From NCBI GenBank assembly GCA_948500755.1, contig CAOOYH010000002.1, positions 53,717 to 117,716 of the forward strand: 64,000 bases of DNA, given 5' to 3'. The DNA comes from an uncultured Lactobacillus sp. GTDB taxonomy: Bacteria > Bacillota > Bacilli > Lactobacillales > Lactobacillaceae. This document shows positions 32,639-42,527 of the stretch, in pieces. The translations under genes were made by a program, and so were the position numbers. A model generated the notes under the pieces. That model was not told the DNA's origin. It saw nothing but the letters and a program-made list of their open reading frames with translations, and searched no databases. Within the stretch, counting starts at the first letter, position 1, and every line of letters starts with the position of its first letter.

Positions 32639-34549
32639 ATGGAAATGAAAAATGGCAATGTTGAGCAAAGATTGGAAAACTTTGTCTCTGGAAAGGAATT
32701 TTATCTTCAAGATGTTTTGGGATGTCATTTCGAAGATGGAAATTATACTTTTAGAGTTTGGGCGCCAAATGCACAACAAGTTTGGTTAGTTGGTGATTTT
32801 AATAGTTGGCAAAAAACAATGCCAATGGTTAAAGATAAATATGGCGTGTGGAGCATCCGAAGTGAATTGCCACAAAATAATCAGTTTTACAAATATTTAG
32901 TAAAGCAAAGTAAGGGCGAAGAAATTATGAAAATCGATCCCATGGCGACAAGGTTTGAAGCTCGTCCAGGGGATGCTGCGGTAGTTGGTGATTTAAGGGA
33001 AAAGCGCTGGCATGATGGTTCATGGATAGGACGAAACAAGCGATCTAATTTGTTTGCCCGACCAATTAATATTTATGAAGTTCATCCCAGTTCTTGGAAG
33101 ACTCACCCCGATGGTTCTCCATACACTTTGAAGGATTTAAAGCGAGAACTAATTCCCTATGTGAAAAAATATGGTTTTAATTACATCGAATTCATGCCCT
33201 TAACAGCTCATCCTTTAGATGCTTCGTGGGGATACCAGACAACTGGATATTTTGCCTTAGAACATAGCTATGGGACTCCTGAAGAACTTCAAGATTTTGT
33301 AGAAAAGTGTCATCAAGAAAATATTGGCGTAATTATGGACTGGGTCCCAGGTCACTTTTGTATTAATAATGATGCCTTAGCTTATTATGATGGAACAGCC
33401 TGTTATGAGTATCAAGAAAAATGGCGTGCAGAGAATAGAGGCTGGGGAGCTTTAAATTTTGATTTAGGTAAAGCTCAAGTTCAATCTTTTTTGTTATCAA
33501 GTGCCTTATTTTGGTTAGATTATTACCATATTGATGGATTAAGAGTCGATGCAGTTTCTAATATGCTTTATCGAGATTATGATCGCGGACCAGGCGAATG
33601 GAAACCCGATAAATATGGTGGTAATCGTAATTTAGAAGGAATTACCTTTTTGCATCAATTAAATCGAATAGTGAAAGGGAAACACCCAGAAGATTTAATG
33701 ATTGCGGAAGAAAGCTCTGCTCAGGTCAAAATTACCGGGCGAATTGAAGATGGTGGCTTAGGTTTTGATTTTAAATGGAATATGGGTTGGATGAACGATA
33801 TTCTTCGTTTTTACCAAATGGATCCGTTATTTAGAAAATTCAACTTTAATCTGGCTACTTTTTCTTTTATGTATCGCATGAGTGAAAATTTTATTTTACC
33901 TCTTTCCCATGATGAAGTAGTTCACGGCAAACGTAGTTTGATGAATAAAATGTTTGGTGATCGGCAGATGCAATTTGATCAATTACGGAACTTGACCACT
34001 TTGCAAATGACTTATCCAGGCAAAAAGCTTCTATTTATGGGTAGTGAATTTGGTCAGTATTTGGAATGGCGTTACAGTGAGGCTTTAGATTGGGGCGAAT
34101 TAGAAGATCCCCTCAACCAAAAGATGCAACATTTTGAAGAGAAGCTGAATAATTTATATTTGAATGAACCCGCTTTATGGCAATTAGAACAAGAGGAAAA
34201 TTCAGTTCGAATTATTGATGCCGATAATAAGGATGAATCAGTCCTTTCTTTTATTAGACAGAGTAAAGTTAGACATGATTTCGTGATTGTTATTTTAAAC
34301 TTTACGCCTGTTCGACGGAAACACTTTAAGATTGGGGTTCCATATTCAGGAAGTTATTATGAGGTTCTAAACAGTGCTCGTACCGAATTTGGTGGTCAAT
34401 GGGATGAAGCTCCGCAAAAGTTTGTGACAAAAAAAGAAAAATTTAAAGACTTTAATTATCAATTACAAGTTGATGTGCCTGGTTTTAGCGCGCTGATTAT
34501 TAAACCATCTAAGGTTCACATTGCAAGAAGAAAAAGACGAAATAAATAG
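32639..34549 (+). CDS. glgB: 1,4-alpha-glucan branching enzyme
   Basis: Introduces alpha-1,6 branches in glycogen. The 636-residue GH13 protein has an N-terminal CBM48 (FRVWAPNAQQVWLVGDFN), the (beta/alpha)8 barrel with D in HIDGLRVDAV, E in MIAEESS and D in PLSHDEVVHGK. AGGAG lies 7 nt before the ATG. It is the first gene of the seven-gene operon glgB-C-D-A-P, GH13 hydrolase, pgm. Confidence 0.95.
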   Translation: MEMKNGNVEQRLENFVSGKEFYLQDVLGCHFEDGNYTFRVWAPNAQQVWLVGDFNSWQKTMPMVKDKYGVWSIRSELPQNNQFYKYLVKQSKGEEIMKIDPMATRFEARPGDAAVVGDLREKRWHDGSWIGRNKRSNLFARPINIYEVHPSSWKTHPDGSPYTLKDLKRELIPYVKKYGFNYIEFMPLTAHPLDASWGYQTTGYFALEHSYGTPEELQDFVEKCHQENIGVIMDWVPGHFCINNDALAYYDGTACYEYQEKWRAENRGWGALNFDLGKAQVQSFLLSSALFWLDYYHIDGLRVDAVSNMLYRDYDRGPGEWKPDKYGGNRNLEGITFLHQLNRIVKGKHPEDLMIAEESSAQVKITGRIEDGGLGFDFKWNMGWMNDILRFYQMDPLFRKFNFNLATFSFMYRMSENFILPLSHDEVVHGKRSLMNKMFGDRQMQFDQLRNLTTLQMTYPGKKLLFMGSEFGQYLEWRYSEALDWGELEDPLNQKMQHFEEKLNNLYLNEPALWQLEQEENSVRIIDADNKDESVLSFIRQSKVRHDFVIVILNFTPVRRKHFKIGVPYSGSYYEVLNSARTEFGGQWDEAPQKFVTKKEKFKDFNYQLQVDVPGFSALIIKPSKVHIARRKRRNK

Positions 34550-34564
34550 AAAGAGAAATATAAA

Positions 34565-35710
34565 ATGAGTACAAAAATGTTAGGGTTGATTTTAGCCGGT
34601 GGTAAGGGCACTCGTTTGGGAAAATTGACACAAAATCAAGCCAAACCTGCAGTTCCATTTGGAGGTAGGTATCGCATAATTGATTTTACTTTGAGTAATT
34701 GTGCAAATTCAGGCGTTCGCAATATTGGAATTATTACACAATATCAGCCTCTTCTTTTAAACAAGCATATTGGAAATGGTGCAAGCTGGGGTTTAGATGG
34801 TTTGGATGCCAGTGCCACCATTTTGCAACCATATACTGATAATGCCGGCAGTAAATGGTTTAAAGGGACCGCTCATGCAATTTACCAAAATATTGATTAC
34901 ATCGATAGTCAAAATCCAGACTATGTCTTAATTCTTTCTGGGGATCATATCTATAAAATGGATTATGAAGCAATGCTTGAAGCTCATATCAAAAACAAGG
35001 CTTCACTCACAGTGGCGGTAATTGATGTTTCTAAAAAAGAAGCTAGCCGCTTTGGCATCATGAATACTGACGTTAGTGGAAGAATTATTGAATTTGAAGA
35101 AAAACCAGCTCGTCCAAAAAGCAACCATGCATCGATGGGAATTTATATTTTTAGTTGGAAGAGACTACGTGAAGTACTCACGACTGCCTTTTCAACCACC
35201 GATGATATGCTGGATTTTGGTAAAAATGTCATTCCGTATTACTTAAAGAGTGATGAACGTGTCTTTTCATATCGCTTTTCGGGTTATTGGAAAGATGTTG
35301 GAACAATTGGCTCCTTATGGGCAGCGAATATGGAATTTTTAGATGGCGGAGATGGTCTTAATCTTTATGATCGTTCTTGGCGTATCTTTTCTAAAAATCC
35401 GATTGCCCCACCTCAATTTGTTACTGAAAACGCTCGCGTTAATAATTCGATGATTGTTGATGGTTGCTATGTTGATGGTGAAGTAGATCACTCAATTTTA
35501 TCAACTAATGTCGATGTTCAACGTGGCTCAAAGATTGTCAATTCAGTAATTATGCCCGGCGTAAAAATCGGCAAAAACGTTTCGATCAAGTATGCAATTG
35601 TAGGCGAAAATGCCAAGATCGGTGATAACGCAGTCATTGAAGGAAATAAAGACAAGATCGAAGTTATTGGAAATTCAGAAGAAATCGGGGTATTACCAGA
35701 TGAGAACTAA
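34565..35710 (+). CDS. glgC: Glucose-1-phosphate adenylyltransferase, catalytic subunit
   Basis: Makes ADP-glucose, the committed step of glycogen synthesis. The 381-residue protein has LAGGKGTRLGKLT (nucleotide site), SGDHIYKMDY and FEEKP, and a C-terminal left-handed beta-helix. The product overlaps the start of glgD by 11 nt. As in other Firmicutes, GlgC and GlgD are expected to form one enzyme. Confidence 0.95.
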   Translation: MSTKMLGLILAGGKGTRLGKLTQNQAKPAVPFGGRYRIIDFTLSNCANSGVRNIGIITQYQPLLLNKHIGNGASWGLDGLDASATILQPYTDNAGSKWFKGTAHAIYQNIDYIDSQNPDYVLILSGDHIYKMDYEAMLEAHIKNKASLTVAVIDVSKKEASRFGIMNTDVSGRIIEFEEKPARPKSNHASMGIYIFSWKRLREVLTTAFSTTDDMLDFGKNVIPYYLKSDERVFSYRFSGYWKDVGTIGSLWAANMEFLDGGDGLNLYDRSWRIFSKNPIAPPQFVTENARVNNSMIVDGCYVDGEVDHSILSTNVDVQRGSKIVNSVIMPGVKIGKNVSIKYAIVGENAKIGDNAVIEGNKDKIEVIGNSEEIGVLPDEN

Positions 35711-36842
35711 TAAAATGTGTGCAATCTTTGCCAATAAACATGAATATAATCAAATGCGGCCTTTAACAGATAAGCGCTCGCTTTCAACTTTATATTTTGC
35801 TGGTAAATATCGAATTATGGATTTTCCACTTTCTAGTATTGTTAATGCGGGGATTAATAACGTTTACACTTTGATTAATCAAGAAAAAGTTCGCTCCTAC
35901 TTTGATCACTTAGGTGGAGGCAAAGAGTGGGGATTGGATACGATAGGTTCTTATGACTATATTGATTTTTATCAAAGCATGATGCAACAAAAAGCTCGTG
36001 GTGAGAATTATTTCGATGATGTTATTAATTTCTTGGAGACTGCTAATTTACCATATACAGTTTTTATGGGAAACAAAATGATTGGCAATTTCGATTTACA
36101 ATCAGTTCTTCATTTCCATCAAGAAAACAATAATAAAGTTACTGCCGTTTTTAAGAGAGTAAAGTCCGACAATGTAGCTCCTGATGATCAAATTTTTATC
36201 CTAGATAATGATAATACGGTTTTAGCTTGCCAAGAAACTATTGATTCGCAAAAATTAGAAAACTATAACTTGGCTTTAAATATTTTTGTGGTAAATACTG
36301 CTTGGCTTATTTCAGAATTAAAAAAGGCTCAAAGAAGTGGATCTTCGACGGATATTGCCAAGCGGCTTTCTGAGTTATCGGCTAAGTATCGTATCAATGC
36401 TTATGAGTATACGGGATATTTACGCAATATTCACGATATCAAAAGCTACTACGATGCGAATATGGACATGCTTAACAAAAAAGATCGAGATTCGCTTCTC
36501 TATGGTAATCAAAGAATTATTACCAGAATAAGAAACGAAGTTGGCGCTTATTTTAGTACAGATTCGGAAGTTAAGAATTCAATGTTTGCTACCGGAAGTA
36601 GAATAAGTGGTAAAACTATAAATAGCGTAGTTTCCCGAAGAGTTGTGATTGAAAGTGGTAGTGAAGTTAAAAACTCCATTATAATGTCAAATTCTCAAAT
36701 TGAAAAAGGAAGTCACGTGGAATACGCAATTATTGATAAAAATGCAGTAATTGAAAAGAATGTAACAGTGAAAGGAACCAAAGAGCACCCAGCTATTGTT
36801 ACTAAGGGATCAGTTATTGATGAAGATTTAATTGTTAAATAA
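35700..36842 (+). CDS. glgD: Glucose-1-phosphate adenylyltransferase subunit GlgD
   Basis: Non-canonical partner of GlgC. The 380-residue paralogue keeps the fold (TLYFAGKYRIMDFPLS, C-terminal beta-helix) but lacks the GlgC nucleotide loop G-G-x-G-T-R-L and the S-G-D-H motif, which is replaced by MGNKMIGNF. The longest frame starts at 35610 inside glgC; the ATG at 35700 gives the expected N-terminus MRTNKMCAIFANKHE, so it is preferred. The role is regulatory or structural. Confidence 0.93.
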   Translation: MRTNKMCAIFANKHEYNQMRPLTDKRSLSTLYFAGKYRIMDFPLSSIVNAGINNVYTLINQEKVRSYFDHLGGGKEWGLDTIGSYDYIDFYQSMMQQKARGENYFDDVINFLETANLPYTVFMGNKMIGNFDLQSVLHFHQENNNKVTAVFKRVKSDNVAPDDQIFILDNDNTVLACQETIDSQKLENYNLALNIFVVNTAWLISELKKAQRSGSSTDIAKRLSELSAKYRINAYEYTGYLRNIHDIKSYYDANMDMLNKKDRDSLLYGNQRIITRIRNEVGAYFSTDSEVKNSMFATGSRISGKTINSVVSRRVVIESGSEVKNSIIMSNSQIEKGSHVEYAIIDKNAVIEKNVTVKGTKEHPAIVTKGSVIDEDLIVK

Positions 36843-36852
36843 GGAGTTATTA

Positions 36853-38283
36853 GTGCGAGTACTATTTGCTGGCGCAGAATGTGCGCCATTTTTTAAAACT
36901 GGCGGTTTAGGTGATGTATTAGGATCTCTTCCTAATCAATTGGCAAAAGATGGCGATGATGTAGGAGTTGTTTTACCCTTATATCAAGATTTACCACAAG
37001 AATATCGAGAAAAATTGCAATATCAAGGAAATTTTATTGTTCCTGTAGGTTGGAGAAATCAGTATTGTGGTATTTTCACTTTAAAGATGAATGGGGTAAC
37101 TTATTTCTTTATTGATAATGAGTATTACTTTAAACGTCCCGGGATTTATGGTTACTATGATGATGGTGAACGATTTGCTTATTTTCAACAAGCAGTCATC
37201 ATGATGATGGAACGCTTCAACTTTATTCCAAATATTTTACATTGTAATGATTACCACACAGCCTTTATTCCATTTTTATTAAGAGAAAAATGGGGCTTTG
37301 TTGATGCTTATCGCAATATTAAGACCGTTTTGACTATCCATAATTTGGAATTTCAAGGAAAATATAATGCTAAAACTTTAGTTGACTTCTTTAGTTTGGG
37401 ATATGATTGGTTTGACAGTGGCATTGTTAGAATGGATAACGATGTTAACTGGATGAAAACCGGGATTTTATACGCTGATCGAGTAACTACGGTAAGTCCA
37501 TCTTATGCTCGTGAAATTCAAACTCCTGAATTTGGTCAAGGATTAGATGGAATTTTGAGAATGTGCTCTCATAAGTTAACTGGAATTTTGAATGGGATTG
37601 ACTTTAATAAATATAATCCTGCAACTGATCCTGATATTAAGGTAAACTATAACGCTCATCGTTTACGTAAAAAGGTTAAAGACAAAACTGCTCTTCAAAA
37701 AGAAGTAGGCTTACCAGTTAGACCTAATGTGCCAGTAATTGGAATGGTTAGTCGGTTGACTGCCCAAAAGGGATGTCAACTTTTATTGGAAGAACTCGAC
37801 AATATCTTGCAATTTAATGTTCAAGTAGTCATTTTAGGTAATGGAGATCCTTACTATGAACAGCGACTCAAGGAAATTGCCGATCGTCACTATGACAAGA
37901 TGAAATTGATTTTAGCTTTTGATGTAAAACTAGCTCAACGAATTTATGCTGGTGTCGATAGCTTTTTAATGCCATCAGCCTTTGAACCCTGTGGTTTATC
38001 TCAGTTAATTTCTCTTAGATATGGCACAATTCCAATCGTTCATGAAATTGGTGGTCTAGCAGATACAGTTTGGATTTATGATAAGACCAAAAATGAAGGA
38101 GATGGCTTTGGCTTTAAAGAATTCAACGGCTATCAAATGGTTCAAGCCATTAAGAAAATGTTGGCAGTTTACCAACAAAAAGAAAATTGGCAAAAGATGC
38201 AACATACTGCAATGAAGTCAGATTATTCCTGGAAAAACTCAGCAAGTAAATACCAGTGGATGTATGGCGAGTTATTAGGTTAG
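36853..38283 (+). CDS. glgA: Glycogen synthase
   Basis: Transfers glucose from ADP-glucose to the growing alpha-1,4 chain (GT5 family). The 476-residue protein has the ADP-glucose-binding K-T-G-G-L-G-D-V near the N-terminus and the C-terminal PSAFEPCGLSQL. The true start is a GTG at 36853 with AAGGAG upstream; the in-frame TTG at 36832 would lie inside glgD. Confidence 0.95.
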   Translation: MRVLFAGAECAPFFKTGGLGDVLGSLPNQLAKDGDDVGVVLPLYQDLPQEYREKLQYQGNFIVPVGWRNQYCGIFTLKMNGVTYFFIDNEYYFKRPGIYGYYDDGERFAYFQQAVIMMMERFNFIPNILHCNDYHTAFIPFLLREKWGFVDAYRNIKTVLTIHNLEFQGKYNAKTLVDFFSLGYDWFDSGIVRMDNDVNWMKTGILYADRVTTVSPSYAREIQTPEFGQGLDGILRMCSHKLTGILNGIDFNKYNPATDPDIKVNYNAHRLRKKVKDKTALQKEVGLPVRPNVPVIGMVSRLTAQKGCQLLLEELDNILQFNVQVVILGNGDPYYEQRLKEIADRHYDKMKLILAFDVKLAQRIYAGVDSFLMPSAFEPCGLSQLISLRYGTIPIVHEIGGLADTVWIYDKTKNEGDGFGFKEFNGYQMVQAIKKMLAVYQQKENWQKMQHTAMKSDYSWKNSASKYQWMYGELLG

Positions 38284-38297
38284 GAAAAGAGACTTTT

Positions 38298-40697
38298 ATG
38301 CAACTGACAAAAGAAAAATTTAAAGAAAGATTTGAACGTAAGTTAGACGATTATTTCGAAAATGATATTAAACATGCTTCAAATAGTGAATTATGTGCAG
38401 CTTTAAGCGCCGTTGTAAGAGACGGTTATGCACCTCAATGGCGGCGTACGCGTATTTCAGAAACTCATGAAGGAAATAAACAAATTTACTACTTTTCAAT
38501 TGAATTTTTGCCAGGAACTCTTTTAAAGAGTAATTTATTAAACTTAGGTTGGCTTAAAACGGTCAGAGAAGCTTTAAAGGAAATGGGGCTAGATTTAGAT
38601 ACCATTGCTGCAGCTGAACCTGACATGGCTTTAGGTAATGGTGGCTTAGGAAGATTAGCTGCAGCTTTTATGGATTCTTTGGCATCTTTAGGTTATACCG
38701 GTAATGGCAATGGAATTCGCTACAAGTATGGTCTCTTTAAGCAAAAGTTTGTTGACGGTTATCAAAAAGAACTTCCAAATGATTGGTTAAAGGATGATCA
38801 TTGGGAAGTTAGACGTGAAAGTAAAGCTGTCCCAGTCCGCTTTGGCGGAAAAGTTGAAATGGTTGACGATGATGGCTGGCTTACTCCTCGCTATGAAGGA
38901 GAAAGAGTTGTACAAGCTGTTCCCTATGATATTGCTGTGGTTGGTTATAAAGACGGGATCACTAATACTTTACGTTTGTGGGATGCCGAAATCCCGCCTC
39001 AAGATGAATTGAAATATCCAACAATTGCTGATCGTCGAAAAGTTGAAGATCTTACCTCGATTTTGTATCCTGATGATTCTAACTATGAAGGATTGCTTTT
39101 GAGATTAAAGCAAGAATACTTCTTTGTTTCCGCCGGTTTGCAAAGTATCTTAAATTACTTTATTAAAGATTTGAAACAGACTGATTTTAGAAAATTACCT
39201 GAATATGTGGCAGTTCATATTAATGATACGCACCCTGCAATGGCAGTTGCTGAATTAATGCGGCTTTTGGTGGATGAACATCGTGTTGATTGGGATACAG
39301 CTTGGAAGATTACGGTTCAAACAATGAGTTATACTAATCACACCATTATGGCTGAAGCTCTTGAAAAGTGGGATTTGAGCATGATGCAAGACTTGCTTCC
39401 AAGAATTGTCCAAATCATTACTGAAATTGATCGTAGATTTGTAGAAAGCTTAAAAGGCAAGACTTCAGATGATGTGATTGAAAGAACTCGAATTATTAAA
39501 AATGGGCGCGTTCACATGGCTCACTTAGCAATTATTGGTTCTCACTCAATAAATGGGGTTGCTGCTTTACACACTCAACTACTTGAAACCGATGTCTTAA
39601 AAGACTTTTACGAACTTTATCCAAAACGCTTTAATAATAAAACTAACGGAATTGTATTGCGTAGATGGCTTCAAATTGCTAACCCTGAACTTTCTGATTT
39701 ATTGGATCAAACAATTGGTACAAAATGGCGTGATGACAGCAATGAAATGCTTAAATTTGAAAACTTCTATCACGATACTAAAACTCTGAATAGGCTTGAG
39801 GAAATTAAGCTAGATAACAAGAAGAAACTGGCTAAATTTATTAAAAAAGAAACTGGTATTGAAGTTGATCCAACAGCAATTTTTGATGTACAAATTAAGC
39901 GCCTCCATGCTTATAAGCGTCAAACCTTGAAGTTGCTTCATATTCTCAAACTCTATCAAGATTTGAAAAATGGTATAGATCATCCAAAGCGTGTCGTTAT
40001 TTTTGCAGCTAAGGCAGCTCCAAGTTATGTTTTTGCCAAGCAAATTATTAAGGTAATTAATGAAACTGCTAATATGATCAATAATGATCCAGATATTCAT
40101 GGCAAACTGAAAGTTGTTTTCCTTGAGAATTACAATGTAAGTTTGGCTGAAAGAATTATCCCTGCTGCTGATGTTAGTGAACAAATTTCTACTACGACTA
40201 AAGAAGCTAGTGGCACCAGCAACATGAAACTAATGGCTAATGGTGCTTTGACTGTAGCGACAATGGATGGGGCCAACATTGAAATTAAAGATGAAGTTGG
40301 CGAAGATAATATCTTTTCATTTGGTCTCAATAAAGATCAAGTGTACAAATATTATGCTGATAAGTCCTATCATCCACGTAATATTTATGAAAATGATCCT
40401 GTATTGAGAGATACCATTGATAGTTTAAAGGAAGTTCCAAATTGTAATGGAGAGCCTCAAGCTTTGGTAAATAACTTTTTGAGCGATAACGAAGAATTCT
40501 TGGTTTTGGCTGACTTTGAAGCATATTTAGCAGCACAAAAGGCTGTTGAAGCAACTTGGGCTCAAAAGCGGATCTGGTATCAAATGAGTTTAGTAAATAT
40601 TGCCCATTCTGAACGTTTTGATGTTGATAAGACAATTCAACGTTATGCTCAAGATATTTGGCACTTGAAAAAGTTGCACATTGAAAAGACAAAATAA
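38298..40697 (+). CDS. glgP: Glycogen phosphorylase
   Basis: Releases glucose-1-phosphate from glycogen; PLP enzyme of the GT35 family. The 799-residue protein shows GNGGLGRLAAAFMDS near the N-terminus and the PLP-lysine region EASGTSNMKLMANGALT. The frame opens at 38256 in glgA, but the ATG at 38298 with AGGAAAAGAGA upstream is the better start. Its stop overlaps the next start by one base (TAATG). Confidence 0.95.
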   Translation: MQLTKEKFKERFERKLDDYFENDIKHASNSELCAALSAVVRDGYAPQWRRTRISETHEGNKQIYYFSIEFLPGTLLKSNLLNLGWLKTVREALKEMGLDLDTIAAAEPDMALGNGGLGRLAAAFMDSLASLGYTGNGNGIRYKYGLFKQKFVDGYQKELPNDWLKDDHWEVRRESKAVPVRFGGKVEMVDDDGWLTPRYEGERVVQAVPYDIAVVGYKDGITNTLRLWDAEIPPQDELKYPTIADRRKVEDLTSILYPDDSNYEGLLLRLKQEYFFVSAGLQSILNYFIKDLKQTDFRKLPEYVAVHINDTHPAMAVAELMRLLVDEHRVDWDTAWKITVQTMSYTNHTIMAEALEKWDLSMMQDLLPRIVQIITEIDRRFVESLKGKTSDDVIERTRIIKNGRVHMAHLAIIGSHSINGVAALHTQLLETDVLKDFYELYPKRFNNKTNGIVLRRWLQIANPELSDLLDQTIGTKWRDDSNEMLKFENFYHDTKTLNRLEEIKLDNKKKLAKFIKKETGIEVDPTAIFDVQIKRLHAYKRQTLKLLHILKLYQDLKNGIDHPKRVVIFAAKAAPSYVFAKQIIKVINETANMINNDPDIHGKLKVVFLENYNVSLAERIIPAADVSEQISTTTKEASGTSNMKLMANGALTVATMDGANIEIKDEVGEDNIFSFGLNKDQVYKYYADKSYHPRNIYENDPVLRDTIDSLKEVPNCNGEPQALVNNFLSDNEEFLVLADFEAYLAAQKAVEATWAQKRIWYQMSLVNIAHSERFDVDKTIQRYAQDIWHLKKLHIEKTK

Positions 40698-42460
40698 TGG
40701 AAGCAGAATTTAATTCTTGGGATAAAAAATTTAAAAATCCTTTTGGTGCAGTTCAAGAAAATACTCCTACGAAATGGGCTATTAAGGTAAAAGGCCAAGT
40801 TCAAGAAGCGATTTTATGGCTTACTAAAAATAGTGAAACTCCTGTTGCTTATCATATGCAATTTAACCCGCAGACCCAAATGTATGAAACTGAGGTTACA
40901 ATTACGAGTTCAGGATTATATTTTTACTATTTTATGATTAAGCAAGACGATCAAGTTTACTACTTAGAGCGTGGTAATTTTGGCCATGGTAAAATTACCC
41001 AAAATGCTCAAAATATTCAGAGCTTTCAGTTAACTTGCTATGCTCAACCGGTTCCAGAAGAGTCGTGGTACCAAAATGGGGTTGTTTATCAAATATTTCC
41101 TGATCGTTTTAATAATGGCTTGCCTAATGGGGAAGTTCTTGGTAAAAAGAAGAACACTTTTATTTATGCAACTCATGAAGATACTCCTTATTACATTAAA
41201 GATGAACAGGGAAATATTGCTCGCTGGGACTTTTATGGTGGTAATTTTGCAGGAATTATCGAAAAAATACCTTATTTAAAAAGATTAGGAATTAGTGCAA
41301 TTTACTTAAATCCAATTTTTTTAGCGACTAGCAATCATCGCTATGATACGGTCGATTTTATGAAGATTGATCCCATGCTCGGAAGCTTGACTGCATTTAA
41401 AGAATTGGTTTGGCTTTTGCATAAGAACGGCATTCATTTGATTTTAGACGGTGTATTTAATCATGTGGGCAAAGATAGTATTTATTTCCAAGAAGCGATT
41501 AAGGATCAAAAGAGTCCGTATTACTATTGGTTTAACTTTATGGAATATCCGAGTCAATATCGTTCTTGGTGGGGAATTAAAACTTTGCCAGAAGTGAATA
41601 AATCCAATCCCGCTTATCAAAATTTTATTTATGGTGATGGTGGAGTTCTTTCCAAGTGGACCAAGCTCGGGATTGATGGCTGGCGCCTTGATGTCGCTGA
41701 TGAACTACCGATGGACTTTTTGAAGCATATTCGTCAACGTTTGGATAAAGAAAAGTGTCCTGTAGTTATTGGCGAAGTATGGGAAGATGCTTCACACAAA
41801 TTTGTTAACGGGGTTTTTCGTCCATATATGAGTGGCGATAATTTAACTGGAGTAATGAATTATCCAGCTCGTAGTTTTATAATTTCGTTGCTCACTAAAG
41901 ATGATCAGATTGCAGCTCAGGACAAATTTTCACAATTAGTAGAGAATTATCCCGGTACTTTTTTGAAAAATTGTCTGAATAATATTGGCACTCATGATAC
42001 TGAGCGCATCAAGACGGTTTTGGATGGAAATGAAAAACTGGTCGCAATTGCTTTTGGATTGTTGATGATGTTACCTGGTGTGCCTTGCATTTACTATGGG
42101 GATGAAGCTGGTTTAATTGGTAAAAAAGATCCGGATAATCGGCGTTTTTTCCCTTGGGGTCGCGAGAGTGAATTTTTAGAAAACACCGTCAGAGATTTAA
42201 TTCATTTTAGAAAAAAGCATCTCACTTTAGTTGATGGCAAGATTGGTTTTATTCATGTGAATAGCGACATAAATGGTCTTGTGCGTCAAAAGGGAGAAGA
42301 GACGATCATTTTTGTTTTCAATAAAGGAAAAAGTGAAGCAACTTTGTCTGAAAGTGAAATTCAAGTTGAATGTTTACCTGCAAATATCCAAAAGAAAGTC
42401 CAGCGCGAATTAGCGGATAAAACTGTAAAATCAGAATCATATTTATTGAAATTAATATAA
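40697..42460 (+). CDS. GH13 alpha-glucan hydrolase (neopullulanase/maltogenic-amylase-like)
   Basis: Cytoplasmic debranching or amylase enzyme that trims glycogen or imported maltodextrins. The 587-residue protein has an N-terminal CBM34-like domain (about 1-120), then the GH13 barrel with the four conserved regions: DGVFNHVG, GWRLDVADE (nucleophile D), VIGEVWED (acid E) and NNIGTHDTER (D). There is no signal peptide. Placed between glgP and pgm, it completes glycogen turnover to glucose-6-phosphate. The exact specificity cannot be read. Confidence 0.88.
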   Translation: MEAEFNSWDKKFKNPFGAVQENTPTKWAIKVKGQVQEAILWLTKNSETPVAYHMQFNPQTQMYETEVTITSSGLYFYYFMIKQDDQVYYLERGNFGHGKITQNAQNIQSFQLTCYAQPVPEESWYQNGVVYQIFPDRFNNGLPNGEVLGKKKNTFIYATHEDTPYYIKDEQGNIARWDFYGGNFAGIIEKIPYLKRLGISAIYLNPIFLATSNHRYDTVDFMKIDPMLGSLTAFKELVWLLHKNGIHLILDGVFNHVGKDSIYFQEAIKDQKSPYYYWFNFMEYPSQYRSWWGIKTLPEVNKSNPAYQNFIYGDGGVLSKWTKLGIDGWRLDVADELPMDFLKHIRQRLDKEKCPVVIGEVWEDASHKFVNGVFRPYMSGDNLTGVMNYPARSFIISLLTKDDQIAAQDKFSQLVENYPGTFLKNCLNNIGTHDTERIKTVLDGNEKLVAIAFGLLMMLPGVPCIYYGDEAGLIGKKDPDNRRFFPWGRESEFLENTVRDLIHFRKKHLTLVDGKIGFIHVNSDINGLVRQKGEETIIFVFNKGKSEATLSESEIQVECLPANIQKKVQRELADKTVKSESYLLKLI

Positions 42461-42527
42461 AATTTTACTTTAAAAATAGTAGAATAAAGCATAGGGAGAA
42501 ATTTTAAATTTAAGAATAGGGGCTCGT

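Noticed and set aside
35610..35699. N-terminal extension of glgD into glgC
   Set aside because: These 30 codons overlap glgC in another frame and have no SD; the family N-terminus starts at 35700.
39810..40692. Long minus-strand frames opposite glgP
   Set aside because: Antisense shadows of a fully conserved gene.
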